Source of the DNA: JBFLXN01 sp040755715 [NCBI: Candidatus Edwardsbacteria bacterium]
Lineage (GTDB): Bacteria > Edwardsbacteria > AC1 > JBFLXN01
DNA: 21,757 nt
Assembly (NCBI GenBank): GCA_040755715.1
Contig: JBFLXN010000033.1
Coordinates: 1-21,757 of the forward strand
Reading direction: 5' to 3'
Part shown: piece after piece, positions 15,297 through 21,757 of the stretch
Numbering within the stretch: the stretch's first letter is position 1
Layout of the letters: the number at the start of each line of letters is the position of its first letter
Notes under the pieces: model-generated
What the model saw: only the letters and a program-made list of their open reading frames with translations
Told to the model about the DNA's origin: nothing
Database searches by the model: none
Position numbers and translations under genes: made by a program

Positions 15297-16016
15297 CTAC
15301 CCATTCTTTACACTTTTGATTAACAGATTTTTTATGACTTTAAGAGCAACTAATAAACTTTTAGCACGGAGTGATTTGTAATATTTTAGTTTATGTATCG
15401 GTTTGTCAACTTTCCTTTCGCCTTCAAGCAAGGTAAGTATATTTAAATCTATATCAAAATACGATAACAAAGTATGTGTTGACGGACTGCCATATTTTAT
15501 ACTATTTGATGATGAGTAATCTCCACCCAACTGACTTTCTAACTGCAATAAAACAAAAGATAAATCAGGATAAACCTGCTTGAATAAAGTAAAATCGACA
15601 AGGATCCTTTTGAGCATAGCATTTTCAGTATATGCTTTACACTCCATCGCAATAGCAAATTTACCGTCTACATGAATATGGACATCAGTTTTAAGAGGAT
15701 AGTAAAATTCCTTAATGTTTTCTTCAATATATTTCTTCACCTCTGAGCTTTTGATTCTGCTGAGATAATTTTTATTAAGAGGAATTTTTACAGCTTGTTT
15801 TTCCATTGATAGCCTTTTAGTATCATATCCTAATTCTTTCCAAGCAATTTCCACCAAACTTTTCCCTAAACTCTCAACTAACATTCCTTTCCCTGCTCTT
15901 ATAACTCCTCCATAAGCCCTATCTTCGAAATCCTTTGCCTTTGTGTCAATACCTTTAACTAAAAACTCATAAGCGTTAATAAGTGATTTAATACTTTTTG
16001 AAATTTTATTTCTCAC
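15297..16016 (-). CDS. Probable type II restriction endonuclease, PD-(D/E)XK fold
   Basis: The protein has 239 residues. 'KTDVHIHVDGKFAIAMECKAYTE' (split between halves) gives Asp111...Glu125-Cys-Lys127, the D-(x)n-ExK core of PD-(D/E)XK nucleases. Glu48 in 'MLVESLGKSLVEIAW' may be the upstream acidic residue. The start is a GTG (16014-16016) with AAGGGAG five bases upstream; that ribosome site overlaps the TAA stop of the methyltransferase gene (16027-16029). This is the tight coupling expected of a restriction-modification pair. The recognition sequence cannot be inferred. Codon use is AT-rich and Lys/Ile-heavy, unlike the pur genes, which suggests acquisition by transfer. Confidence 0.8.
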   Translation of the reverse strand: MRNKISKSIKSLINAYEFLVKGIDTKAKDFEDRAYGGVIRAGKGMLVESLGKSLVEIAWKELGYDTKRLSMEKQAVKIPLNKNYLSRIKSSEVKKYIEENIKEFYYPLKTDVHIHVDGKFAIAMECKAYTENAMLKRILVDFTLFKQVYPDLSFVLLQLESQLGGDYSSSNSIKYGSPSTHTLLSYFDIDLNILTLLEGERKVDKPIHKLKYYKSLRAKSLLVALKVIKNLLIKSVKNG

Positions 16017-16026
16017 ATTTTCTCCC

Positions 16027-17280
16027 TTAGAACAATCTTATGTCAACATAAGTCTTTTTAAGTCTATGTTCTGCTTTTTTACAGTATTTTTCAGAAGTAT
16101 CGATACCGATATATTTTCGGGATAGTCTTTTAGCTACCGCTGTTGTTGTTCCGACACCATTAAATGGGTCCAAAATCACATCTTCTTTATAACTAAATAA
16201 TTTCAGTATCCTTTCCACAAGATTTTCAGGAAACATTGCAGGATGTCCATATTCTTTCATGTTTCTTTCTGGAGCAATATCCCATTTTCCAATAACGTAC
16301 TTCTTAAATTCCTCATCTGAAATATCAATGTTTTTACTGTCACCTTCTTTTTTTAAGTCCCCTTTACAAAATACTTCAAGAAATTCCCATGTATATTTTA
16401 AATAAGGATTACTTGGACTTTTCCAAGAACCCCAGGCGGTATATTTGCAATTCCAATTGTGCTTGTCCCAGATGATTTCGCCTCTCCATATCATCTTTTG
16501 TTTCATGAAAAAATCAGAAAGTATATGATGGATAGGAATATAATCTGAAAAAAGAGGTTGAACGTTAACAATAATCCTTCCGCCATATTTTAAAACCCTT
16601 ATACATTCTGCAAATATTTTAAATAATTTATCAAAATACGCATTCCAATTAGTTCCGTCTTTATGATTTTCATATTCTAATCCGAAATTATAAGGTGGGG
16701 ATGTGAAAATCAAATCAACGCAATTGTCAGGAAATTTCTTCAATATCTCTTCACTATCTCCCATGATTATCTTGTTTATGAATCGTTCTGGAACTTCATT
16801 GTTTTGTTTAGAAAAAGTATTTCCTCTGGTATAATAATAAATACCACGTTCTTTTTCTTTTTCTTCCCTGCCTTTTACCTTTCTTTCCTTATTATATCCA
16901 ACATATAATCTTTTCCTGCCTTTTAGGCCATAACTTTTTATTTTTTCTATATTAGATAGTATAGAATTTAATAACTGAGATACCCTGTCGTCAGAATTTT
17001 CAATTAACGATTGAATTTTTCTCCTAAAATCTGAAAAATCTATTTGTCGTAAATTAATGGTTAAATCACCATTAGCAACTTCAAAAAAAATATCTTCTTT
17101 TGGATATAAAGAAAACAGTTGTTCAATAGTGGTTATGTTTTCTTTAATATTCCCAACGTGAATTTTTATAATTTTATAATTACTATTATTAACTGGCTTA
17201 TAAGCTAATGTAGGGAACAAGTCCTCTTTTACAAAATATCGTTTTTCTCTTTTCTGCTTATATTTTACTTTTTTTGTCAT
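16027..17280 (-). CDS. DNA methyltransferase, beta-class order, probably N4-cytosine (TSPPY)
   Basis: From the ATG at 17278-17280 the protein has 417 residues; an in-frame ATG 15 codons upstream (17325) is also possible, and neither has a good ribosome site. Counting from the longer start, motif IV 'TSPPYNF' is at 208-214, motif I 'DPFNGVGTT' at 386-394 and a motif II-like 'YIGID' at 406-410. Motif IV before motif I is the beta-class order. SPPY is usually associated with N4-cytosine methylation, and DPPY with N6-adenine. The region between the two motifs would hold target recognition. An N-terminal extension of about 170 Lys-rich residues is unusual for this class and unassigned. It is the first gene of the accessory operon and modifies the host DNA against the neighbouring nuclease. 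Confidence 0.88.
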   Translation of the reverse strand: MTKKVKYKQKREKRYFVKEDLFPTLAYKPVNNSNYKIIKIHVGNIKENITTIEQLFSLYPKEDIFFEVANGDLTINLRQIDFSDFRRKIQSLIENSDDRVSQLLNSILSNIEKIKSYGLKGRKRLYVGYNKERKVKGREEKEKERGIYYYTRGNTFSKQNNEVPERFINKIIMGDSEEILKKFPDNCVDLIFTSPPYNFGLEYENHKDGTNWNAYFDKLFKIFAECIRVLKYGGRIIVNVQPLFSDYIPIHHILSDFFMKQKMIWRGEIIWDKHNWNCKYTAWGSWKSPSNPYLKYTWEFLEVFCKGDLKKEGDSKNIDISDEEFKKYVIGKWDIAPERNMKEYGHPAMFPENLVERILKLFSYKEDVILDPFNGVGTTTAVAKRLSRKYIGIDTSEKYCKKAEHRLKKTYVDIRLF

Positions 17281-17390
17281 TTTTTGTCTTTTATCTTCGC
17301 ATATATATGTAAAGCCCAAGTTCATCTGGGCGTCAAGTCTGGCTCCTGAATAAGAACCTCAAAAAAATGATTGAATTTCCAATAAATTCG

Positions 17391-17405
17391 GGTTCAATAC
17401 GTGTC
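17391..17405. repeat. Right copy of the 15-bp inverted repeat bordering the accessory operon
   Basis: GGTTCAATACGTGTC is the exact reverse complement of 11837-11851. It lies eight bases from the 3' end of the tRNA-Asp gene. Confidence 0.6.
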
Positions 17406-17413
17406 ACGGCGTG

Positions 17414-17489
17414 CGGGGTCGACGGGATTTGAACCCGCGATCTTCTGCGTGACAGGCAGATGTGTTAAACCAGGCTACACCACGACCCC
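17414..17489 (-). tRNA. tRNA-Asp (anticodon GTC)
   Basis: Read on the minus strand, the acceptor arms GGGGTCG and CGACCCC pair perfectly over seven bases. The D stem is GTGT/ACAC. The anticodon stem TCTGC/GCAGA carries the loop CTGTCAC with anticodon GTC. The T arm has the loop TTCAAAT. The discriminator base is G, as expected for tRNA-Asp. CCA is not encoded (CAC follows). The gene is 76 bases long. Its 3' end faces the accessory operon; tRNA 3' ends are common integration sites, but no integrase or repeated tRNA end is visible. Confidence 0.96.
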
Positions 17490-17555
17490 CACTCGCTTCG
17501 CTCCATCAAGATATTTAGCCACAGATTTCCACAGAGAAATACAGAAACTGATAGA

Positions 17556-17575
17556 ACCCCGCTTAAAAACGGGGT
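17556..17575. repeat. Small hairpin between secF and tRNA-Asp
   Basis: ACCCCG and CGGGGT form a 6-bp stem around the loop CTTAAAAA. It lies downstream of secF on the minus strand, but without a U-tract. It is either a weak terminator or a dispersed palindrome. Confidence 0.5.
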
Positions 17576-17601
17576 GATAGAAACTTGTAGTAAAGGACAA
17601 T

Positions 17602-17672
17602 AAATTTCCACAAATTTCCAAAAATTTCTATGAATTTCTTTTTTCCGTGTTGTTCTGTATAATTCTGTGGCT
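17602..17672. repeat. 10-bp tandem arrays, units AAATTTCCAC and TTCTGTATAA
   Basis: Four 10-base units beginning (A/G)AATTTC occupy 17602-17641. Three units beginning TTC-GT (TTCCGTGTTG first) follow at 17643-17672. They fill most of the 211-base gap between secF and tRNA-Asp, which holds no gene. Confidence 0.8.
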
Positions 17673-17700
17673 TTATTCAATTTGCATTGAGCGATAACAC

Positions 17701-18672
17701 CTATCTTCTCCTCTTCTCCTGTCGGCTTGGGGAGAACTTCTCCCAATCAACCACTATGGCCGCTACTACAAATATTGATGAATAAGTCCCAACGATTACT
17801 CCAAAAAGCAAAGGCACAGCCAAATCCTTCAAAACCCGCCCACCAAAAATCACAAGGAAAATCAAAACCAAGACCACTGTAAACGAGGTAATCACCGTTC
17901 GGGATAGGGTTTGATTTACGCTGGTATTGGCAATTTCGGCTAATGATTCCTTGCGCATCAATTTCCTGTTCTCTCTGATACGGTCAGCTACCACAATAGA
18001 ATCATTGATGGAATAACCGATAATGGTGAGAAAGACAGCAATGGTCTGCATATTGAATTCCATATTAGTCAGAGAAACAAAACCTGCAGTAGCAAGTACA
18101 TCATGCACCAGAGATAAAACCGAAGCCACGCCAAAACGAAAATCAAATCTTATAGCTACATAAATTAGAATCAAAATCCAACCAATGATTACTGCCCAGA
18201 CCGCTTTTCCCCGCAATTCCTTGCCAATCTTTGGTCCAACAATATCTTCACTGTCAACAAAGATAGGATTATCCGGATAGCGAGCCAAAAACGCCGAAAC
18301 AATCTTTTTGCCCAAAGTCTCCCCGGATGGACTTGACTCTTTTGCCCCGGACTCGCTGGCAGAGGTAGTTAATTCCACCTTTCCACTACGAATCAAGAAA
18401 GCATTATGCAACAACTCAGTATCTTTTACTTTCTGAATTTCTGCCTCACCCATTCCTATTTCTACCAGTGCTTTTCGCACCTCATCAGTAGGAACAGACT
18501 TTTGAAAGTGAATTTGAACCAATGTCCCTCCGGTAAAATCTACACCATAATTGAATCCACCATGAATAATTATAGAAATGAGCCCGATGAGGATAATCAC
18601 TCCAGAAAGAAGATAAGCCTTGTAGCGATTTCCGATGAAATTTACCTTCATTTGTTTGAGGATTTGAATCAT
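17701..18672 (-). CDS. secF: Protein translocase subunit SecF
   Basis: The 323-residue inner-membrane protein works with SecD to complete Sec-dependent export using the proton gradient. An N-terminal membrane helix (about 17-37) is followed by 'YGVDFTGGTLVQIHF', the SecF hallmark, then an extracytoplasmic domain of about 110 residues and five further helices. 'GYSINDSIVVADRIRENRKL' is the typical motif of the fourth region. The length is normal. GGGAG lies before the ATG at 18670-18672; a second Met (residue 8) is an alternative start. It follows secD after 137 bases filled with a 10-bp array. Confidence 0.96.
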   Translation of the reverse strand: MIQILKQMKVNFIGNRYKAYLLSGVIILIGLISIIIHGGFNYGVDFTGGTLVQIHFQKSVPTDEVRKALVEIGMGEAEIQKVKDTELLHNAFLIRSGKVELTTSASESGAKESSPSGETLGKKIVSAFLARYPDNPIFVDSEDIVGPKIGKELRGKAVWAVIIGWILILIYVAIRFDFRFGVASVLSLVHDVLATAGFVSLTNMEFNMQTIAVFLTIIGYSINDSIVVADRIRENRKLMRKESLAEIANTSVNQTLSRTVITSFTVVLVLIFLVIFGGRVLKDLAVPLLFGVIVGTYSSIFVVAAIVVDWEKFSPSRQEKRRR

Positions 18673-18716
18673 TTTCTTTCTCCCGTAAATTTACCACAGA
18701 AACACGAAATAATTAA

Positions 18717-18776
18717 AAATTTATAGAAATTTGTTGAAATTTATTGAAACTCATCGCATTTCTATGAATTTCTATT
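18717..18776. repeat. 10-bp tandem array between secD and secF
   Basis: Units AAATTTATAG, AAATTTGTTG and AAATTTATTG (18717-18746) are followed by three drifting units, including CATTTCTATG. The array resembles the one at 17602-17641 on the other side of secF. Confidence 0.8.
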
Positions 18777-18809
18777 GTTTGTATTTCGGCCTTCGTGTTA
18801 TTGTAGTTT

Positions 18810-20405
18810 TCAAATGGACAGCTTTTGGATGTTAAAGCGAGTAGTAATGAAGTCAAAAATCATTCTTGTGACTACAATGGCGGTGAACATAGAAACGCAG
18901 ATGCCGATAATCAAAGTAGTAGCAAATCCTTTAATTGGTCCAGAGCCAAACCAGAACAGAGCGATAGCTCCCATCACTGTGGTCACATTGGAATCCAAAA
19001 TAGTAGCAAAGGCTCTTTTGTAGCCTGCTTCAATGGAAGCTCGCACCGTTTTTCCAGTTCTCAATTCTTCTCTAATGCGCTCAAAGATTAGAACATTAGC
19101 ATCCACCGCCATCCCTATAGCCAAGACAATTCCAGCTAATCCAGGCAAAGTTAGAGTTGCTCTAAATCCAGCCATAATTGCTAAAAGGAAAAGGAGGTTT
19201 AAGGTCAGGGCTAGATTAGCAAACAATCCCGATAAAGCGTAGTAAATAATCATAAAGACAACTACTGCCATAGCACCGAAGAGTGAAGCCTTGATTCCTT
19301 TGCGGATAGAGTCAAGTCCTAAGGTTGGTCCCACTGACCTTTCTTCAATCGGGACAAGTGGAGCGGGAAGGGCACCAGCTCTTAAGACAATTGCCAGGTC
19401 TCTGGCTTCATCACTATTAGCTTGACTTCCCATAGTAATCATTCCCCGTCCATCAGGAATTCTGGAACGAATCACTGGTGCTGATTTTACGACTTCATCC
19501 AGAACAATTGCTAATCGCCGATTGATATTAGCGGCGGTTACTCTAGAGAAAACTCCGGCGACCCTACGGGTCAAGACAAAGTCAACCCGCAATTGAGTAG
19601 GACTTTCATCAGTGCCTATACCCATTCTGGCATCTTTCAACCCTGCTCCGGTAATTTCTGGTTCTTTCTTAAGAAGATATAAGTGCCGCCCTTTAAGACC
19701 ACCTTTCTCTTCTGATTCTCCCCAGGCAAATTCTAAATCAGGAGGAATTAAACCACTAACAACTGTGTCAGCTAAAATTGCTTCAACCAAATGTTTGTCT
19801 TCTTCTAAAACACCCACTTCTCCACTGATAGTAGTTAATAAATGAGACAATTGTTTTATTTCTTCTAAAGTGTCTTTGCTCGTGCTTGCCTTTTGAATTT
19901 CAATCAGACGCTTATCAATCTTACCAACGATTTCTTCAAAGACGGCAGGTTCCTGAACCAACTTAAATTCTAAGAGGGCAGTCTTCCCAATCAATACTTT
20001 GGCCCTCTCCCGCTCTACGCCGGGCAATTGCACACCAATCCGGTCTTTTCCTTGTCTCTGGATGACTGGTTCACTTACACCAAATTGGTCAATCCTGTTT
20101 CGGACAATTTCCAAAGCTCTGTCCGTAGCATCAGAAATTTCTTTTTCGGTCAAATCAGAGACATTTTTCTCCAAGGCTTTAGCCAATCCCTTTTTCTCAA
20201 TTTCCAGAACCAGATTCATCCCACCTTGCAGGTCCAATCCTAAATGCAAGGCTTTGGCATGCATTTTGTTGAGAGTTTCTTTTGATATTTCTGCTTTTTC
20301 TTTTTCTGTGAAATGTTGTAATTGCCAGGTGGGGTAGAGTTGCCAGAAAGCGGCGATAATGAAGATTGCTATTAAAATTCCCTTCCAGAGGTTTGCTCTA
20401 CGCAT
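18810..20405 (-). CDS. secD: Protein translocase subunit SecD
   Basis: The 531-residue inner-membrane protein is the partner of SecF in the SecDF complex. An N-terminal helix (about 9-27) is followed by 'LHLGLDLQGGMNLVLEI', the SecD signature, then the periplasmic P1 domain with 'NRIDQFGVSEPVIQRQGKD'. Five C-terminal helices include 'LAIGMAVDANVLIFERIREEL', typical of the proton-conducting region. The length is usual for bacterial SecD. AAGGAG lies nine bases before the ATG at 20403-20405. The gene is followed by secF, the common order. Confidence 0.97.
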   Translation of the reverse strand: MRRANLWKGILIAIFIIAAFWQLYPTWQLQHFTEKEKAEISKETLNKMHAKALHLGLDLQGGMNLVLEIEKKGLAKALEKNVSDLTEKEISDATDRALEIVRNRIDQFGVSEPVIQRQGKDRIGVQLPGVERERAKVLIGKTALLEFKLVQEPAVFEEIVGKIDKRLIEIQKASTSKDTLEEIKQLSHLLTTISGEVGVLEEDKHLVEAILADTVVSGLIPPDLEFAWGESEEKGGLKGRHLYLLKKEPEITGAGLKDARMGIGTDESPTQLRVDFVLTRRVAGVFSRVTAANINRRLAIVLDEVVKSAPVIRSRIPDGRGMITMGSQANSDEARDLAIVLRAGALPAPLVPIEERSVGPTLGLDSIRKGIKASLFGAMAVVVFMIIYYALSGLFANLALTLNLLFLLAIMAGFRATLTLPGLAGIVLAIGMAVDANVLIFERIREELRTGKTVRASIEAGYKRAFATILDSNVTTVMGAIALFWFGSGPIKGFATTLIIGICVSMFTAIVVTRMIFDFITTRFNIQKLSI

Positions 20406-20420
20406 AATAAAACTCTCCTT

Positions 20421-20511
20421 TTTCTTCCACTTTCTTCCACAATCCGCCTTCCGCTATCCGCCATCAAACGGTTAATGGTCAGCGGTTGGCGGCGAGCGGC
20501 GAGTGGTCAAT
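20421..20511. repeat. 10-bp and 7-bp arrays between the M23 gene and secD
   Basis: TTTCTTCCAC is perfectly duplicated (20421-20440). It is followed by heptads ATCCGCC and TTCCGCT (20442-20462), then six heptads beginning GG (20470-20511), for example GGTCAGC and GGCGAGC. The stop codon of the M23 gene (20507-20509) lies in the last unit. Confidence 0.9.
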
Positions 20512-21424
20512 CAAACATCTGAGCCGAAAGAATATAGTTCAAGGGGTTGACTGCTTTATTGTAGACAGAAACTTCATAATGGAGGTGCGGGCCGGTCACC
20601 CGACCACTGGCTCCCATCAGAGCAATAATTTGACCCCGCTTCACTTTTTGTCCTACAGAAACTTTTGCTTTGTAAAGGTGAGCATAAAAAGTCCTATAGC
20701 TGTAGCCGTGGTTAATCTCCAGACTCAAACCGAATCCGCTTCTCAAACCAACAAATGTCACTATTCCATCAGCTGAGGCTACAATGGGCGTGCCCACTGG
20801 ACCGGCAATATCAAGCCCCTTGTGCATTCTTATCTCACCGGTAAATGGGTCTCTTCGGAAACCAAAGCCACTCATTATAAAACCACTGGCTGGCTGAATT
20901 GATGGCGTGTGAGCCCATAATTCTTTTCTCTCCTCAAGTGTAGAAACAATTTCTGAGAAGCTCTCTTTTTGGAGTTTTGTCTGCCGTAACAACTGTTCAA
21001 GTTCCTGGGCTACTTTTTCTACAGGCTTGGCAGTCGTTCCGGATAGTCCTGATTCCATTATTTGCACTGGGACTGACCCACCCACTCCCACTTTTCTAAT
21101 TCCATTACTAATCGGTTTTAAGTCCGCAAGAATTCTGACCTTCGTATCAAAAGTGAAAATCTCTTCCATCTTAACTTTTAAAGTATCCACTCTTGATTGA
21201 AGTATACTTATTTTTTGTTTCAACAAGTGATTTTCCACCGTCAGACTCTTGAGTCTGGCAAGATTAACAATTTTAGAGAGGTACCCAGAAGTTAAAAAAC
21301 CCAGACCAGTGAGAAATAATCCAAACAAGAGGAAGAAGAGGTAGAGAAAAGACCGGTGGAATTTGACTTGACGAATCCTTGAACTCTTTGGAGAAATAAA
21401 AATAAAAGTGAAACAGTTTCTCAT
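20507..21424 (-). CDS. M23 (LytM-type) peptidase-domain protein with membrane anchor
   Basis: The 305-residue protein has a basic N-terminus, a membrane helix (about 27-49), a coiled coil (about 55-90), a linker with a second helical segment (about 133-168) and a C-terminal M23 domain (about 180-300). Zinc-site residues are present: His201 and Asp205 in 'HKGLDIAG', and His280 and His282 in 'GPHLHYEV', with His249 in 'YRTFYAHL'. It is therefore probably an active peptidoglycan endopeptidase, or an activator acting at the outer face of the inner membrane. GAGGAG lies six bases before the ATG at 21422-21424. The gene stops inside a heptad array just before secD and may share its transcript. Confidence 0.92.
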   Translation of the reverse strand: MRNCFTFIFISPKSSRIRQVKFHRSFLYLFFLLFGLFLTGLGFLTSGYLSKIVNLARLKSLTVENHLLKQKISILQSRVDTLKVKMEEIFTFDTKVRILADLKPISNGIRKVGVGGSVPVQIMESGLSGTTAKPVEKVAQELEQLLRQTKLQKESFSEIVSTLEERKELWAHTPSIQPASGFIMSGFGFRRDPFTGEIRMHKGLDIAGPVGTPIVASADGIVTFVGLRSGFGLSLEINHGYSYRTFYAHLYKAKVSVGQKVKRGQIIALMGASGRVTGPHLHYEVSVYNKAVNPLNYILSAQMFD

Positions 21425-21446
21425 TTGGCTCTCCTCGTATAGATAT

Positions 21447-21481
21447 AGTTACCAGTTAGCAGCTGCCAGTTCCCAGTTTTT
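21447..21481. repeat. 7-bp tandem array, units AGTTACC and AGTTAGC
   Basis: Five head-to-tail units beginning AG(T/C)T lie just upstream of the M23 gene. Examples are AGTTACC and AGTTCCC. Confidence 0.85.
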
Positions 21482-21560
21482 AATTTAAATGGCAATTATA
21501 AAAGAATAACCGATTTAAATAATAAAAGTCAACTACTTTTTTCTCAATTGTCAATTAAAA

Positions 21561-21607
21561 ATTAAAAGTGGACTGTTTTTATGGCATTTAAAGATTAAAA
21601 GTGGACT
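21561..21607. repeat. 14-bp direct repeat at the probable insertion-sequence end
   Basis: ATTAAAAGTGGACT occurs at 21561-21574 and again at 21594-21607, 33 bases apart. A looser copy (three mismatches) is at 21521-21534. They precede the promoter of the partial transposase-like gene and could be terminal binding sites of the element's transposase. Confidence 0.65.
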
Positions 21608-21634
21608 TGCAAAGAGAGAGATATTTGCTATAAT
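21607..21634 (+). promoter_or_regulatory. Sigma-70-type promoter of the right-edge gene
   Basis: TTGCAA (21607-21612) and a perfect TATAAT (21629-21634) are separated by 16 bases, 28 bases upstream of the ATG at 21663. A strong AAGGAGGT ribosome site (21647-21654) follows. The -35 box overlaps the end of the second 14-bp repeat, so a protein bound there would repress transcription. Confidence 0.7.
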
Positions 21635-21662
21635 TTAGACCTCAAAAAGGAGGTACTAAATT

Positions 21663-21757
21663 ATGGCACAATTACACAAAAAATTTACAGACGAAGCCCT
21701 CAAAGGCTTATTTGAAAAATATCTCTCTAAAGAGATAGAAATCAGCTATATCCTAGA
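21663..21757 (+). CDS. Partial transposase-like gene at the right edge (5' end only)
   Basis: Only 31 codons are inside the window: MAQLHKKFTDEALKGLFEKY continuing to LSKEIEISYIL. The start 'KKFT-E-LKGLFEKYL-KEI' and the pattern of a helix-turn-helix beginning resemble the N-terminus of IS481/ISNCY-like transposases, as I remember them. The consensus ribosome site, promoter and upstream direct repeats support a mobile element. It is the only gene on the plus strand. With so little protein the assignment stays tentative. Confidence 0.5.
   Translation, partial: MAQLHKKFTDEALKGLFEKYLSKEIEISYIL

Noticed and set aside
17281-17325. Longer start for the methyltransferase (15 extra codons)
   Set aside because: The ATG at 17325 has no ribosome site either, and the added residues look unlike a protein N-terminus. 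The shorter start is preferred but not proved.
11837-17489. Integrative element inserted in the tRNA-Asp gene
   Set aside because: No integrase, no plasmid or phage genes and no second copy of the tRNA 3' end are visible. Only the short inverted repeat supports it.

Overview
The window looks like chromosomal DNA of an uncultured, AT-rich bacterium. It carries core bacterial genes for purine synthesis (purB, purS, purQ, purL, purF), protein export (secD, secF), a LytM-type peptidase and tRNA-Asp. Two-piece SecD/SecF and the small PurL with separate PurS and PurQ occur in many phyla, so they do not fix the lineage. The many short palindromes and word-like intergenic repeats, and the roadblock and PATAN/DUF4388 genes, remind me of candidate phyla such as Omnitrophota. 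That placement is an impression and was not tested. Every recognisable gene is on the minus strand except a partial transposase-like gene at the right edge.

Read in the direction of transcription (right to left): 21.76-21.45 kb is the left end of a probable insertion sequence pointing out of the window. From 21.4 to 17.7 kb are an M23 peptidase, secD and secF, followed by tRNA-Asp(GTC) at 17.4 kb. From 17.3 to 12.0 kb is an AT-rich accessory operon of four genes: a TSPPY DNA methyltransferase, a PD-(D/E)XK endonuclease, an unrecognised 603-residue protein, and a protein with a winged-helix-like N-terminus and a pRiA4b ORF-3 (PF07929) C-terminus. An exact 15-bp inverted repeat lies on either side of this operon. 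From 11.7 to 4.7 kb is a purine cluster, purB - degenerate GGDEF protein - purS - purQ - HD-GYP phosphodiesterase - purL, in which two cyclic-di-GMP-type genes sit among the biosynthetic genes. A truncated S8 peptidase fragment, a repeat-rich gap with a strong terminator hairpin, and purF follow. From 1.9 to 0.16 kb are a PATAN-domain protein and a roadblock-domain protein that share a C-terminal domain I do not recognise.

The gaps between genes are not random sequence. At least eight hold degenerate tandem arrays with a 7-bp period, each with a different consensus. Three hold 9-10-bp arrays, and several hold GC-rich palindromes. Two arrays run into gene ends: the purB C-terminus and the M23 stop codon. 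One palindrome lies in frame inside purL. I judge the accessory operon, the shared C-terminal domain, the heptad arrays and the degenerate GGDEF protein inside the pur cluster to be the best leads.
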